The position numbers were made by a program, and so were the translations under genes. Positions 35,546 to 44,538 of a DNA stretch of 64,000 nt are shown one piece after another. A model generated the notes under the pieces. It was given only the letters and a program-made list of their open reading frames with translations, made no database searches and was not told where the DNA came from. Numbering within the stretch: the stretch's first letter is position 1; each line of letters starts with the position of its first letter. Source of the DNA: Desulfonatronovibrio hydrogenovorans DSM 9292 (GTDB lineage: Bacteria; Desulfobacterota; Desulfovibrionia; Desulfovibrionales; Desulfonatronovibrionaceae); contig NZ_JMKT01000015.1 of NCBI RefSeq assembly GCF_000686525.1, positions 62,001-126,000 on the forward strand, read 5' to 3'.

Positions 35546-37108
35546 ATGAACGGAAATAATCAGCTCCAGCATCAAAGCCCTGAAGCTTTTGTCCGCGACC
35601 TTTTTGAAGTTTGTAAAAGAAATTCCGGGGAGGTTTCCGGAAGCAGGGCTGCCTCTGAGATAAAGAGTCTTTTGAAAAGAAACAATATTTCGGTCCAGGA
35701 GCTGGTCAACATCCTGGAGAAGCCGGAGAAGTTTCTAGGATCGTTCAGCCAGTTGCCCGGACATGTCTGCAGGTCAATGTCAGAATCAGCTCTTTATCAT
35801 GTTCAGGAGGCTTATTATCTGACTTCTCGGATTACCAGGTTTCTGGCCCATGGCCCGGTATTTATCCTGGGTAGAGCGCTGGTCAGTCTGGGCTGGAAAT
35901 GGAACGGACAGCAAATAGAACCCAACAGGACCACGCGTCTGGGAAGATGGGTGATCCTGTTGGCCAGGCTGTCTTCCAAGGCATTTCTCAAGTTTTTTCG
36001 TTTTTCCGTATTATACCGGTCTCCTTTTTTTCTGGCACTTTGGAAGTATTGTTCTCTAGATCCAGGGAGAATGGTTTTTGATTACGTTGAGGAAATCCCG
36101 GTTGATCCAAGGCTGGGTCCTGTATTTCATTGCAAAGATAAAAACATCACTGGGACATGCCTGATAGGTATAGATTTTTTATCATCTGGAAAAAAGTTCT
36201 ACTACCTTGAAAGCAATCTTAACCCCGGTCATCAAAGCTACCGCCTGAATCTTGACCCTGGCGGGGATCCAGTAGCTCTGAAGCTGTTTGCCCGGGCATC
36301 AGACCATGGATATCGGCGGGTATGTTTTTTTCCCCACAGCATTGATGTCTTTCTGGAAAGGGAAGTTCAGAAAGCATGGGAAGAAACAGCCAGGAAATAT
36401 AATATCATTTTCCAGGTAGTAGAAGATCCAGTGGTTGGATCTCCCTGGCAGCGGCAAAGGAGCTTTTTTGTTGATCTGGATCAGGGGAATATGCTGGTAG
36501 TCAACGGAAGATATGTGGTCAGCCCCTTGTCATTATTGATAGCGGAAAAAGGCCTTCTTGACAGAGAAATTCGTCAGTCTGCAATTATGCTGGGTGATGT
36601 TGTCCGCCTACAGGATGAAGTCCTTGCTGAAGACCATGTTCCTGAAGTTACACTGGACTCAATTTTTCCCAATATCATCATGAAGGATAAGAGATTTGAT
36701 CAGGCCAAGGGGATTACCCTTTTCAAAAGCACTACACTTCCAGAGCAGTGTGCTGAAAATAATGTTTTATGTTATAAGTTTGTTGAACCGGATACCATGA
36801 TCATGAATGTCCAGGGAAAACAAAAAAAGTTTGTTACTTCCTTCAGGACTTACCTGCTGGTTACTCCGGATGGGCCATGCTACCTGGGAGCCAAAAAAAA
36901 TATCTCTACAATTCCACTTCCTGAGAAACTTGCCATGGGAAAAGTGAATGATATTCGGCCTTACATTGCTCATGTACTTGCTGACGGGTATTCCGTTGCT
37001 GTGACTGACGAAGAGGATATGCTCTGCCGGGAGGCAACCATGGGGCTGGGAAGGGCAATATCCGGGTTTATTCAAAGAAAGATCAGTGTCCATCCTGGTC
37101 ATTGCTGA
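35546..37108 (+). CDS. Large protein of unknown function in the EPS cluster
   Basis: I do not recognise this 520-residue protein. It has no signal peptide. A region at about 130-175 is rich in aromatic and hydrophobic residues. From 185 to the end it looks like an alpha/beta fold with FYYLESNLNPG (about 220-230), FVDLDQGNMLVVNG, and a late FVTSFRTYLLV. The ESNLNPG stretch loosely recalls the metal-binding E-x-N of ATP-grasp enzymes, four of which are encoded downstream, but I see no nucleotide loop and do not assign it. Base composition is like the glycosyltransferase neighbours. It starts 34 bases after the GNAT stop. Confidence 0.75.
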   Translation: MNGNNQLQHQSPEAFVRDLFEVCKRNSGEVSGSRAASEIKSLLKRNNISVQELVNILEKPEKFLGSFSQLPGHVCRSMSESALYHVQEAYYLTSRITRFLAHGPVFILGRALVSLGWKWNGQQIEPNRTTRLGRWVILLARLSSKAFLKFFRFSVLYRSPFFLALWKYCSLDPGRMVFDYVEEIPVDPRLGPVFHCKDKNITGTCLIGIDFLSSGKKFYYLESNLNPGHQSYRLNLDPGGDPVALKLFARASDHGYRRVCFFPHSIDVFLEREVQKAWEETARKYNIIFQVVEDPVVGSPWQRQRSFFVDLDQGNMLVVNGRYVVSPLSLLIAEKGLLDREIRQSAIMLGDVVRLQDEVLAEDHVPEVTLDSIFPNIIMKDKRFDQAKGITLFKSTTLPEQCAENNVLCYKFVEPDTMIMNVQGKQKKFVTSFRTYLLVTPDGPCYLGAKKNISTIPLPEKLAMGKVNDIRPYIAHVLADGYSVAVTDEEDMLCREATMGLGRAISGFIQRKISVHPGHC

Positions 37109-37155
37109 TGCCGGACATGCTGAGAAATACATCAAATGGAAATCATGGTGATTCA

Positions 37156-38151
37156 ATGCCCAAGGTAAGTGTCATTATTCCAGCCTTCAATCCCGACATA
37201 GGCTATCTGCTGGAAACTCTTGAAAGTGTGTGGGAACAGACCTTCAGGAATTTTGAGGTGATAATTGTTGATGATGGCTCAACCAATGGATTTGTCAAGG
37301 ATCTTCCCCGCAAGTCTAACCTCAAGATCATTCAGCAGGAAAACAAGGGCCAGCCCAGAGCCAGAAGAGTGGCAGTAGAAGCCTCAAGTGGAGAGTATAT
37401 TGCCTTGGTGGATGCTGATGATCTCTGGTTGCCTGAAAAATTGACCAGTCAGGTGGCTTTTCTCGATGCTGAGCCTGATCTGGATTTTATTTTCACCGAT
37501 TTCTTTAATTTTGATTCAAAGGGCATTAGTGATTCTTCATATTTTGCTGATAGATTCACCAGCAGGAAAAGTCATTCAATTCCTGTGTCCACAAACCGCA
37601 AATGGTACAGGTTGAGCAGAGATGCCCTTGGCTCCTATCTGGACGGCAACTACATCCTTCAATCAACTATTCTGGCAAGAAGAAAGTCATGGCTGCAAAA
37701 GAATATGTTTCTCAGTCCCTGCATTCCACGTGAGGGGTATGAATACCTTGTGCGCAGCATGCACCGGCTATCGATTGGATTTATTGACGAACCTTTGGTC
37801 AATCGAAGACTTCATGACAGCAACATATCAACAAATCAGGAAACTTTTCTGCTGAACACCATTCACATTGGTGAAAAGGCCCAAAAATATCCCTGGGTGG
37901 GTGATGAAAATAAACACTGGCTGAAAAATTCAGCTAATAAAGCCCGGTTTTCGCTTGCCCGGGATTATTTTTTCAGATCAAACCATGCCAAGGCGCGTGA
38001 GCACTTAAGGCATCTTTGGAAGGAAGAGCAGGCAAGTTGGAGGATCTTCGTCCTTTACATGTTCACCCTGCTGTTCCCTGGGAAAATGATTTCTCTGGCC
38101 AGGACATTGAAGAGGTTAATCATTCACCAGAAGGATAAGCTCGGAGTTTGA
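37156..38151 (+). CDS. GT2 family glycosyltransferase
   Basis: An inverting GT-A glycosyltransferase of about 331 residues: VSVIIPAFNPD at the start, VIIVDDGSTN, and the DxD-type LVDADDLW. The chosen ATG at 37156 begins MPKVSVIIP, as usual for GT2, with GGTG five bases before it. TTG 37102 or ATG 37108 would add up to 18 residues and overlap the upstream stop. It transfers a sugar from a nucleotide donor in the cytosol. Confidence 0.9.
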   Translation: MPKVSVIIPAFNPDIGYLLETLESVWEQTFRNFEVIIVDDGSTNGFVKDLPRKSNLKIIQQENKGQPRARRVAVEASSGEYIALVDADDLWLPEKLTSQVAFLDAEPDLDFIFTDFFNFDSKGISDSSYFADRFTSRKSHSIPVSTNRKWYRLSRDALGSYLDGNYILQSTILARRKSWLQKNMFLSPCIPREGYEYLVRSMHRLSIGFIDEPLVNRRLHDSNISTNQETFLLNTIHIGEKAQKYPWVGDENKHWLKNSANKARFSLARDYFFRSNHAKAREHLRHLWKEEQASWRIFVLYMFTLLFPGKMISLARTLKRLIIHQKDKLGV

Positions 38152-38175
38152 ATCAGTGAACTGCGAAAATCGGGC

Positions 38176-38191
38176 TGGCTCGACTTTTGCT
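38176..38191 (+). promoter_or_regulatory. Sigma-54-type promoter before the dehydrogenase genes
   Basis: TGGCTCG-ACTT-TTGCT matches the -24/-12 consensus in 10 of 12 conserved bases with exact GG-N10-GC spacing, 45-60 bases before the ATG at 38236. No TGCA pair lies upstream, so a different activator, or chance, must be considered. Confidence 0.5.
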
Positions 38192-38235
38192 TGATTAAAT
38201 TTTTTGCTTAATTTTTACAACACGGTGGAGTGTTC

Positions 38236-39495
38236 ATGACATCCTGGTTTCATTCAGCAGATGAGCAGCAAATATTTAACTTTGATCTGCCATATCAATG
38301 CCGGGGATGGCTTGTGGTGGACAGTGTGGGTGGAGGTCAGTCCACAGGCGGAATTCGCCTGGGAAAAAACATTACCCAGGATGAAGTCCGGGAGCTGGCA
38401 CGGGAGATGACCAGGAAGTTTTCTTTCCTGGGCCTGCCCATGGGTGGGGCCAAATCCGGCATCAATTGTCCGAGGACCTTATCAGTTGAAGAGAGAGCTT
38501 GTCTTTTTCAGGAAGCGGGCAAAGCCATGGCTTCTTTTCTCAGGTCAGGAAGGTATAATCCCGGCACTGACCTTGGAACATATCCTGAAGACGTGGAGAA
38601 CGTATTTACAGGAGCTGAAGTAAAAAAAGCTCGGAGTGGTTCGCCTCTCAACCCTGGAAAGTGCACTGCATATGCAGTCTATGGTGCGCTGAGTGCAGCA
38701 GCATCCAGGCTGGGCATTCCTTTTGCCAGGATCAGGGTGAACATTCAGGGCTTGGGCAAGGTCGGCCTGGAGCTGGCCCGACTTGCCAGGGCAGGCGGTT
38801 TTCAAATTACCGGAGTGAGCACGGTCCATGGAGCTGTACTCAACAGCCAGAGGTTGAACAATAGTTTTTTTGAAGAGCTGGCAAATAAAGGTGAAGACTA
38901 TTTCAAGGATCTGGGCGGATTTGACCTGATTGTTGATCCGGATCAACTTCTGGCGCAAGAGTGTGATATCCTTTGCCTGTGTGCAGGATCCCATCCCATT
39001 GATGACCAGAATATCCATAAACTGAAGACCGGGGCTGTAGTGTCGGCCTGTAATGTTACTGCCAGACCTGATCTGGAAAAACTTCTTCACGAGAAAGGCA
39101 TTTGTTATCTTCCTGGATTTGTATGTAATTCAGGAGGGATACTTGGCCCCATTTTTCGTTCGTATTCCTTTGATCAAGACGAGCTCCATAATGCCATATA
39201 TCAGGGAATTCACTGGAAGACCCTGAATATTCTGTCTGAGGCCGATAAAAGAGGATGTTCCCCTCTTGAGGCGGCTCTGGCCAGAGTGAGTCAGAATCAG
39301 CTGCGTTTTGCCATGGAGTCTGAAGCAGAGAGGTATGGAACACTTGGCAAGGTACTTATCAGGCTCAGGTGCTCAGGAGTAAAGGAGATCACCAGGACTC
39401 TGGTCTGGCCCCTGCTTCAGGGTGCTGTGGCAGCTCGAGGAGGTTTACGCAGGAGTCTGGCCAGGAAAATAATCCAACAAAGGCTTTTCAGTTGA
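38236..39495 (+). CDS. Glu/Leu/Phe/Val dehydrogenase family protein
   Basis: A 419-residue amino-acid dehydrogenase. The N-terminal catalytic domain has GGxxTGGIRLG and PMGGAKSGI with the catalytic lysine (K73). The expected aspartate lies in TDLGTYPEDV. The NAD(P) domain starts at NIQGLGKVGLELARL (about 170). It interconverts an amino acid and its 2-oxo acid. In this setting, just before a hydroxyacid-dehydrogenase-like gene and several ATP-grasp ligases, it may supply or remove an unusual amino or keto acid; the substrate is unknown. GGTGGAG at 38224-38230 fixes the ATG at 38236. Confidence 0.9.
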   Translation: MTSWFHSADEQQIFNFDLPYQCRGWLVVDSVGGGQSTGGIRLGKNITQDEVRELAREMTRKFSFLGLPMGGAKSGINCPRTLSVEERACLFQEAGKAMASFLRSGRYNPGTDLGTYPEDVENVFTGAEVKKARSGSPLNPGKCTAYAVYGALSAAASRLGIPFARIRVNIQGLGKVGLELARLARAGGFQITGVSTVHGAVLNSQRLNNSFFEELANKGEDYFKDLGGFDLIVDPDQLLAQECDILCLCAGSHPIDDQNIHKLKTGAVVSACNVTARPDLEKLLHEKGICYLPGFVCNSGGILGPIFRSYSFDQDELHNAIYQGIHWKTLNILSEADKRGCSPLEAALARVSQNQLRFAMESEAERYGTLGKVLIRLRCSGVKEITRTLVWPLLQGAVAARGGLRRSLARKIIQQRLFS

Positions 39496-39511
39496 AAGGT
39501 TTTGCTGTGAC

Positions 39512-40612
39512 ATGAAAGAAAAAGAAAATTCTCAGAACAGTGAAATTTGTGTTGCCATTGAGTCCAGATATGCAACTAGGGAAAATATCCATAAGATCAA
39601 CTCAATAGTGCCTGATGCCCAGATTCGGGCGTATAAGGTGTTATTCAGGAACCAGACAGTCAGAAAATTGAGGGGGGGGCTTAGAAAAATATTACCCTGG
39701 TCGGTTTACTCCAGATTTGAAAAGATTCTGGATCAGAGGGCAGAAGCCCAGGATATCGTATGGATGGATGGCTCTGCTGAGGAAGCACAGGGAACAAGGG
39801 TTTTGCTCTGGCCTCCAGGGATGCTCCCTGAAACCGGACTGACCCTCACAAGAGAATTCAAACCCGACTGGATTCATTCGCTGACAGCGGGAGTTGACAG
39901 AATACCCTCCAGTCCCGGATATGTCCTGACTAATTCAGGTCAGGTAAACAGTCAGGCTATAGCTGAGTTTACTCTGGCCCTGGTCCTGGCCCTGGCCAAA
40001 AATTTGCACAGGCATGTGCGTCAGGGCATGAACCGGGTTTGGAAGCCTGTCATGTCAGACAGGATTGAAGGAAGAGTCCTGGGCATAATAGGTCTGGGAA
40101 ACATCGGCGGCAAAGTTGCCCGGCTGGGAAAGAATATTGGCATGGAGGTCTGGGGGATCAGGAAAACAAAAGCTTCCACTGACCATGTGGACAAAATATT
40201 CAGACCTGATCAACTGAAACCGTTTCTCCAGGGCGTGGATTATCTGGTACTTGCAGTTCCATTGTCGTCAAGCACCAGAAACCTGATTTCTCAAAAAGAA
40301 TTTAGTTATATGAAGCCGGATTCGTGTTTGATAAACATCAGTAGAGGAGCCGTGGTAGATGAGGATGCCCTGTTCAGAGCCCTGGACGGGTACAGGATAA
40401 GGGGAGCTTGCATCGACGTGTTCAAAGATGAAAGGCCCCTGCCTGGAAACAGTCGTTTTTACAGGCTCTCCAACCTGATTATCACGAGCTACAGTGCATT
40501 TTACACCCCGGAGTCGGTTAAAGACATGCTGGGTGTCTTTTTTAACAACCTTGAACATTATGTTGCAGGTCAAGCATTGCTGAATATTATTGAGAACAGG
40601 AAAGATGGATAA
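39512..40612 (+). CDS. D-2-hydroxyacid dehydrogenase-like protein with altered active site
   Basis: A 366-residue protein of the D-isomer-specific 2-hydroxyacid dehydrogenase family, with GLGNIG (194-199) for NAD, the catalytic Arg in SRGAVVDE (R278) and Glu in DERP (E307). The usual TPH with the acid/base histidine is TSY here (Y327), so normal oxidoreductase activity is doubtful unless another residue serves. The N-terminal ~90 residues are longer and more basic than in standard members. It follows the amino-acid dehydrogenase by 16 bases, and its last codons overlap the next gene. Confidence 0.87.
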   Translation: MKEKENSQNSEICVAIESRYATRENIHKINSIVPDAQIRAYKVLFRNQTVRKLRGGLRKILPWSVYSRFEKILDQRAEAQDIVWMDGSAEEAQGTRVLLWPPGMLPETGLTLTREFKPDWIHSLTAGVDRIPSSPGYVLTNSGQVNSQAIAEFTLALVLALAKNLHRHVRQGMNRVWKPVMSDRIEGRVLGIIGLGNIGGKVARLGKNIGMEVWGIRKTKASTDHVDKIFRPDQLKPFLQGVDYLVLAVPLSSSTRNLISQKEFSYMKPDSCLINISRGAVVDEDALFRALDGYRIRGACIDVFKDERPLPGNSRFYRLSNLIITSYSAFYTPESVKDMLGVFFNNLEHYVAGQALLNIIENRKDG

Positions 40613-41624
40613 AATAAATGTGCTCATAACCATAGACACCGAGCACAGCATCGGAGGGGCTTTTCGTGATCCGAGCCTTAAGCCGGTGGGCAATGATAAA
40701 CGGATTTTCGGACGGATAAATGGTAAAGAATACGGAATTCCCCTGATCATTGATATTGCCGATGACTTCGATATCCGGCTGACATTTTTTGTGGAGGTTC
40801 TCAATAAGCACTATTTTGGTGAAGCAGAGACCTGTCAGGTCTGTGAGTATATACTTGCAAGGGGACATGATGTGCAGCTTCATCTTCATCCTGTTTTTCT
40901 CAGTTTCAGAGACAACAACCCTGTTCCTGGCAAGAAACCGGACAACATGTACGCCTACACCTTTGAAGAACAGGTTGAAATCCTGGGATACGGTAAGGAG
41001 CTGCTTTCCTCATACACAGGATATGAACCTGTGGCTTTCCGGGCGGGAAATTATGGTGCTGATTCCCATACTTTGCTTGCTCTGGCCAAAACAGGCTTTG
41101 TCATGGACAGCTCTTACAACCGCCGCTATCACCGGGCCGGACGGATGAATGTGGGTCCTTTTTTCAATGATATCGGTGAAATAAATGGAATACTGGAAAT
41201 TCCTGTCACCAGCTTTGTTCAAAAAAGTATTACAGACGGTGGACAGGTCAGGCCCATGGACATTAATGGGGCCGGCTTCCAGGAGATGCGCCATGTCCTG
41301 GAACAGGCGCATGCTTCAAGGATGAGTGCTGTAACCATTGTAATGCATTCATTCAGTTTCATTAAGGCCTTCGATCCACAGTACTCCAAGTGCAGCATCA
41401 GGATGAATGTAGTAAAAAGATATACAAAGCTCTGTTCTTTTCTGAATAAGAACAGGGAAAGATTCCAGACTTCAGGGTTGCAGGGGTTTGCCAGACTGGC
41501 ATGTGCAAGAGCTGACAATAATTCAGGATCAGGACTGCCGGTGGTTCCTTTCAGATACTCATTGTCGAGAATGGCTGATCAGGCTTTGGGCGAGTTGATC
41601 AGCGGCAAGAAATTTATTCTGTAA
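40605..41624 (+). CDS. Polysaccharide deacetylase-like protein
   Basis: A 339-residue protein with NodB-fold hallmarks of the WalW-like branch: VLITIDTEHS at the start, LTFFVEV, GHDVQLHLHP (the metal histidines) and FRAGNYG. It is likely a cytosolic amide/ester hydrolase acting on a sugar nucleotide or lipid-linked glycan. AGGA lies a few bases before ATG 40605, inside the end of the preceding gene; the 40590 TTG is less likely. It is the third deacetylase-type gene of the window. Confidence 0.85.
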   Translation: MDKINVLITIDTEHSIGGAFRDPSLKPVGNDKRIFGRINGKEYGIPLIIDIADDFDIRLTFFVEVLNKHYFGEAETCQVCEYILARGHDVQLHLHPVFLSFRDNNPVPGKKPDNMYAYTFEEQVEILGYGKELLSSYTGYEPVAFRAGNYGADSHTLLALAKTGFVMDSSYNRRYHRAGRMNVGPFFNDIGEINGILEIPVTSFVQKSITDGGQVRPMDINGAGFQEMRHVLEQAHASRMSAVTIVMHSFSFIKAFDPQYSKCSIRMNVVKRYTKLCSFLNKNRERFQTSGLQGFARLACARADNNSGSGLPVVPFRYSLSRMADQALGELISGKKFIL

Positions 41625-41650
41625 CCTTTTGCTCTCTGGATATACCAGAC

Positions 41651-42772
41651 ATGACTCAAACCAACGCAACCGGAAAGATAAAGGTTGAGCACGTAGTAAA
41701 ATCGTTTCGGGTCGGTGGGCTGGAAAAAATAATAAAGTACCTGGTCCTTAATTCCGGCAGTAGGTTTCTTCCAGGGGTAACGGTCCTGCAAAGAAGCGGT
41801 CCTTTTTCCGAAGAAGTTTCCCGGAAAGGACACAGGGTGACGGTGTTCAATGCGTATGAACGGAAGATTTCTGCCATTCGCCTGGTCATGGAGATGGTAT
41901 CCGCATTCAGGACTGTTCGTCCGGATATTGTTCACTGTCATGATACTGAGTCCTGGATTTATGGGACCATTGCGGCTCGGTTGAGTGGTGTAAAAAAGGT
42001 CGTTTTCACCAAGCACGGACATATGGAAAATTTCAGTCGAACCTTGGCTGCAGAATGCAGAGTTGCATCGTGGTTTACCAGAACCATTGCCGCTGTATCG
42101 CCTCAGGTCAAGGATGAGCTTGTTTTTAGACTAGGCATCAATCCTCTTAAAATAGATGTTGTGTACAATGGGATAGACAGCAAGGCCTTTCATCCTCCTG
42201 AAGACAAAGGCCAGGCCAAAGAGCATTTAGGATTGCCGGCGGATTCATTTGTTGCCGGTTCAGTAACCAGGTTTTTTCAAGTGAAAAATATCGAGATGCA
42301 GATGGATATGATTGAAAGGCTGAAGGATATGATCCCTGGATTTCATTATCTGCTGGTTGCTCCCATGACTCCGGCCGGGGAAAGAATCAAGCAGGATGCC
42401 GTGAAACGGGGACTTGAAGATCATGTTCATTTTCTTGGTTACAGGTCGGATATCCCTGAGATCCTGCAGGCCATGGATGTATTTGTTCTTACCTCATTTT
42501 CTGAGGGTACTTCTGTAGCCCTGTTAGAGGCAATGGCATCAGGATGTGTTCCTGTTGCAAGCTCTACAGGTGGAACACCGAATTTGATAGAACATGGCAA
42601 AAACGGCTTTCTTTTTGAAATAAATGATCTGGATGCACTCTGCGGAAATGTGTTGAAATGTTTTGAAGACAGGGAGGCAAGATCAAATATTATATCTGGA
42701 ATAGGCGAGAATCTGGGGAAATATACCATGGAAAAAATGGTTGAATGTTATGAAACAGTTTATCTGAAATAA
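41651..42772 (+). CDS. GT4 family glycosyltransferase
   Basis: A 373-residue GT-B glycosyltransferase opening with VEHVVKSFRVGGLEKIIKYL, an acceptor-domain pattern common in EPS transferases. The C-terminal donor half has VAGSVTRFFQVKNIEMQ and EAMASGCVPVASSTGGTPNLI. It likely adds one sugar to the repeat unit. It sits between the deacetylase-like gene and the first ATP-grasp gene, 26 and 14 bases away. Confidence 0.92.
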   Translation: MTQTNATGKIKVEHVVKSFRVGGLEKIIKYLVLNSGSRFLPGVTVLQRSGPFSEEVSRKGHRVTVFNAYERKISAIRLVMEMVSAFRTVRPDIVHCHDTESWIYGTIAARLSGVKKVVFTKHGHMENFSRTLAAECRVASWFTRTIAAVSPQVKDELVFRLGINPLKIDVVYNGIDSKAFHPPEDKGQAKEHLGLPADSFVAGSVTRFFQVKNIEMQMDMIERLKDMIPGFHYLLVAPMTPAGERIKQDAVKRGLEDHVHFLGYRSDIPEILQAMDVFVLTSFSEGTSVALLEAMASGCVPVASSTGGTPNLIEHGKNGFLFEINDLDALCGNVLKCFEDREARSNIISGIGENLGKYTMEKMVECYETVYLK

Positions 42773-42786
42773 GGCCGGAACCTGCC

Positions 42787-43875
42787 ATGAATGTCCAAGG
42801 AGTATACTATAAGGCTTTTTCAAGCCTGTCTTCCACGGTCTTCTTTGGGGTACGCTTGAAGAATTACCTGCGCACAAAGAAAAGTGCAGATCTTCTTGAA
42901 CTGATTCACTCATATTATGAATATGAGGCCAGGGTTCTGAACCTGAATTATGAAATATGCAAAAGTAAAATCGTGCAAATAACAGACGGCAGAACTGCAT
43001 TTAATTTTTCTGGTTCCTACACCGATTTTGACGGAAAACCTACAATGATTCTGGCGGGAGACAAGGAATATTCCTATTCGGTCATGGACAAGAACAATAT
43101 TCCGGTTCCCAGACATCAATTTATAAAAAATGGAGATTTCAGATCAGCCTTGGCATTCAGAAAGAATCCTGAAGAACTGGTCGTAATCAAGCCGGCCAGG
43201 GATACCGGGGACTCCACCGGGGTCTTTGTTGGTCTGAAAAATACGGCGGAAATTGTGATAAGCATGTTTAAGGCCGGACTGTACGGAAAAGATGTTCTTG
43301 TTGAGGAGTTTGTGCATGGAACCAACTACCGCCTGCTTTTTTTCAAGGGGAAGTTGCTCAGTGCCTGTTCCAGGATTCCGGCCAGGGTGGTGGGGGATGG
43401 CAATTCCACGATTTCTCAGCTGATTGATCAAACCAACTTCGGCCGGATGGAGCAGGGGGTGGTGGTCAGATATCGACCGGATTCCAGGCCGTTACGATAT
43501 AAAATCAAGATAGATCAGCAACTCAAGGAAACTATTGCCAGGCAGGGCTTTAAACTGGACTCGGTCCCGGAAAAGGATGTTATTGTTCATCTTCAGAATA
43601 TTTGTCATTGGCTCAAAGGGGGTGAATATTATGATGTTTCAGACAGGATTGCTCCGGAAATCATCCAGACCTGCGCAAAGGCAGTTGCCTGCCTTGGGGT
43701 CAAGCTGGCCGGAGTTGACGTTATTGCCCAGGATATCAGCGATCCTTGTAAAGGATATGTGATAAATGAAGTCAATACCACTCCCTGTCTGCTGGTTCAC
43801 TATGAGGTGCAAAACAGGGATATGGTGAAGCCGGTTTTGAATTTTATTCTTATGGATACTTTTGGCCTGTCTTAA
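42787..43875 (+). CDS. ATP-grasp ligase, cyanophycin-synthetase-like
   Basis: A 362-residue ATP-grasp protein. After an N-terminal ~90 residues, the ATP-grasp fold runs to the end: SVMDKNNIPVPRH, VVIKPARDTGDSTGVFVG (phosphate loop), VLVEEFVHGTNYRLLFF and the metal-binding VINEVNTTPCLL. These features and DGNSTISQLI resemble cyanophycin synthetase and related carboxylate-amine ligases. It should form an amide or peptide bond from an acyl phosphate. It opens a block with three more ATP-grasp genes. Substrates are unknown. Confidence 0.88.
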   Translation: MNVQGVYYKAFSSLSSTVFFGVRLKNYLRTKKSADLLELIHSYYEYEARVLNLNYEICKSKIVQITDGRTAFNFSGSYTDFDGKPTMILAGDKEYSYSVMDKNNIPVPRHQFIKNGDFRSALAFRKNPEELVVIKPARDTGDSTGVFVGLKNTAEIVISMFKAGLYGKDVLVEEFVHGTNYRLLFFKGKLLSACSRIPARVVGDGNSTISQLIDQTNFGRMEQGVVVRYRPDSRPLRYKIKIDQQLKETIARQGFKLDSVPEKDVIVHLQNICHWLKGGEYYDVSDRIAPEIIQTCAKAVACLGVKLAGVDVIAQDISDPCKGYVINEVNTTPCLLVHYEVQNRDMVKPVLNFILMDTFGLS

Positions 43876-43898
43876 CTTAATGTAGAGTAAGGTTTTTT

Positions 43899-44516
43899 AT
43901 GAAATGGTATATTAAGAAAAATATTTATTCTCTTCATAAGATGCATACATTTGCTTATGATCTTGACTCATATAACAGGATTCCTGTGGAAGAGATTGAC
44001 TCTGGTGTATCTGATATGAAGAAACTGTACTTTAAGCATATTAAAAAAAGCGATTCTGTTTTTGAAAGCAGAATGCTCAGTGCTTTTAGCAAAATGGATT
44101 TCAAGCCAAATTTCAATATCGAGGAGCTAAGAAAAAGGTTTGGCTTGGGATATTTTCTAACAATAACTGAAACTGAGCATAAAGAGATAGTTGGCTGGAC
44201 GTGGGCGGCAGTCAAGAAGGTTTTTTTTGATGATTTTAACTGTTATATAAAAATTAAGCCAAAACATGCCTTTTCATACAGTACTTATGTACATAAAGAC
44301 TATAGAGGTAAAAAACTAAATCACTTTATGAAGGAAGTTAATTTCTATAATTTAAAACAGATGGATTACAATTGTATTTGGGCCTTAGTTCATACCTGGA
44401 ATAAATCATCCATCCGATCTCTTCAGAATATGAAGTGGGATTCAATCGGATATTATAAATTTTTAAAATTATTTTATATGAATTTTCACTATCCTCCTGA
44501 GTCAGTAAAAAGTTAG
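43899..44516 (+). CDS. GNAT-like acyltransferase, AT-rich, paralogue of 34849-35511
   Basis: A 205-residue protein with KEIVGWTWAAV, SYSTYVHKDYRGKKLNHF (acetyl-CoA loop region) and a late IRSLQNMKWDSIG, the same order of motifs as the 34849-35511 product. Composition is AT-rich compared with both neighbours. It lies between two ATP-grasp genes. A likely job is acylation of an amino group, either on the sugar or on the amino-acid substituent made by the ligases; this is inference. Confidence 0.7.
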   Translation: MKWYIKKNIYSLHKMHTFAYDLDSYNRIPVEEIDSGVSDMKKLYFKHIKKSDSVFESRMLSAFSKMDFKPNFNIEELRKRFGLGYFLTITETEHKEIVGWTWAAVKKVFFDDFNCYIKIKPKHAFSYSTYVHKDYRGKKLNHFMKEVNFYNLKQMDYNCIWALVHTWNKSSIRSLQNMKWDSIGYYKFLKLFYMNFHYPPESVKS

Positions 44517-44538
44517 CCAACACTTAACTGGGCTGGAA

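Noticed and set aside
35546-37108. Assignment of the unknown protein as a fifth ATP-grasp enzyme
   Set aside because: Only an E-x-N-like stretch is seen; there is no nucleotide-binding loop I can point to.
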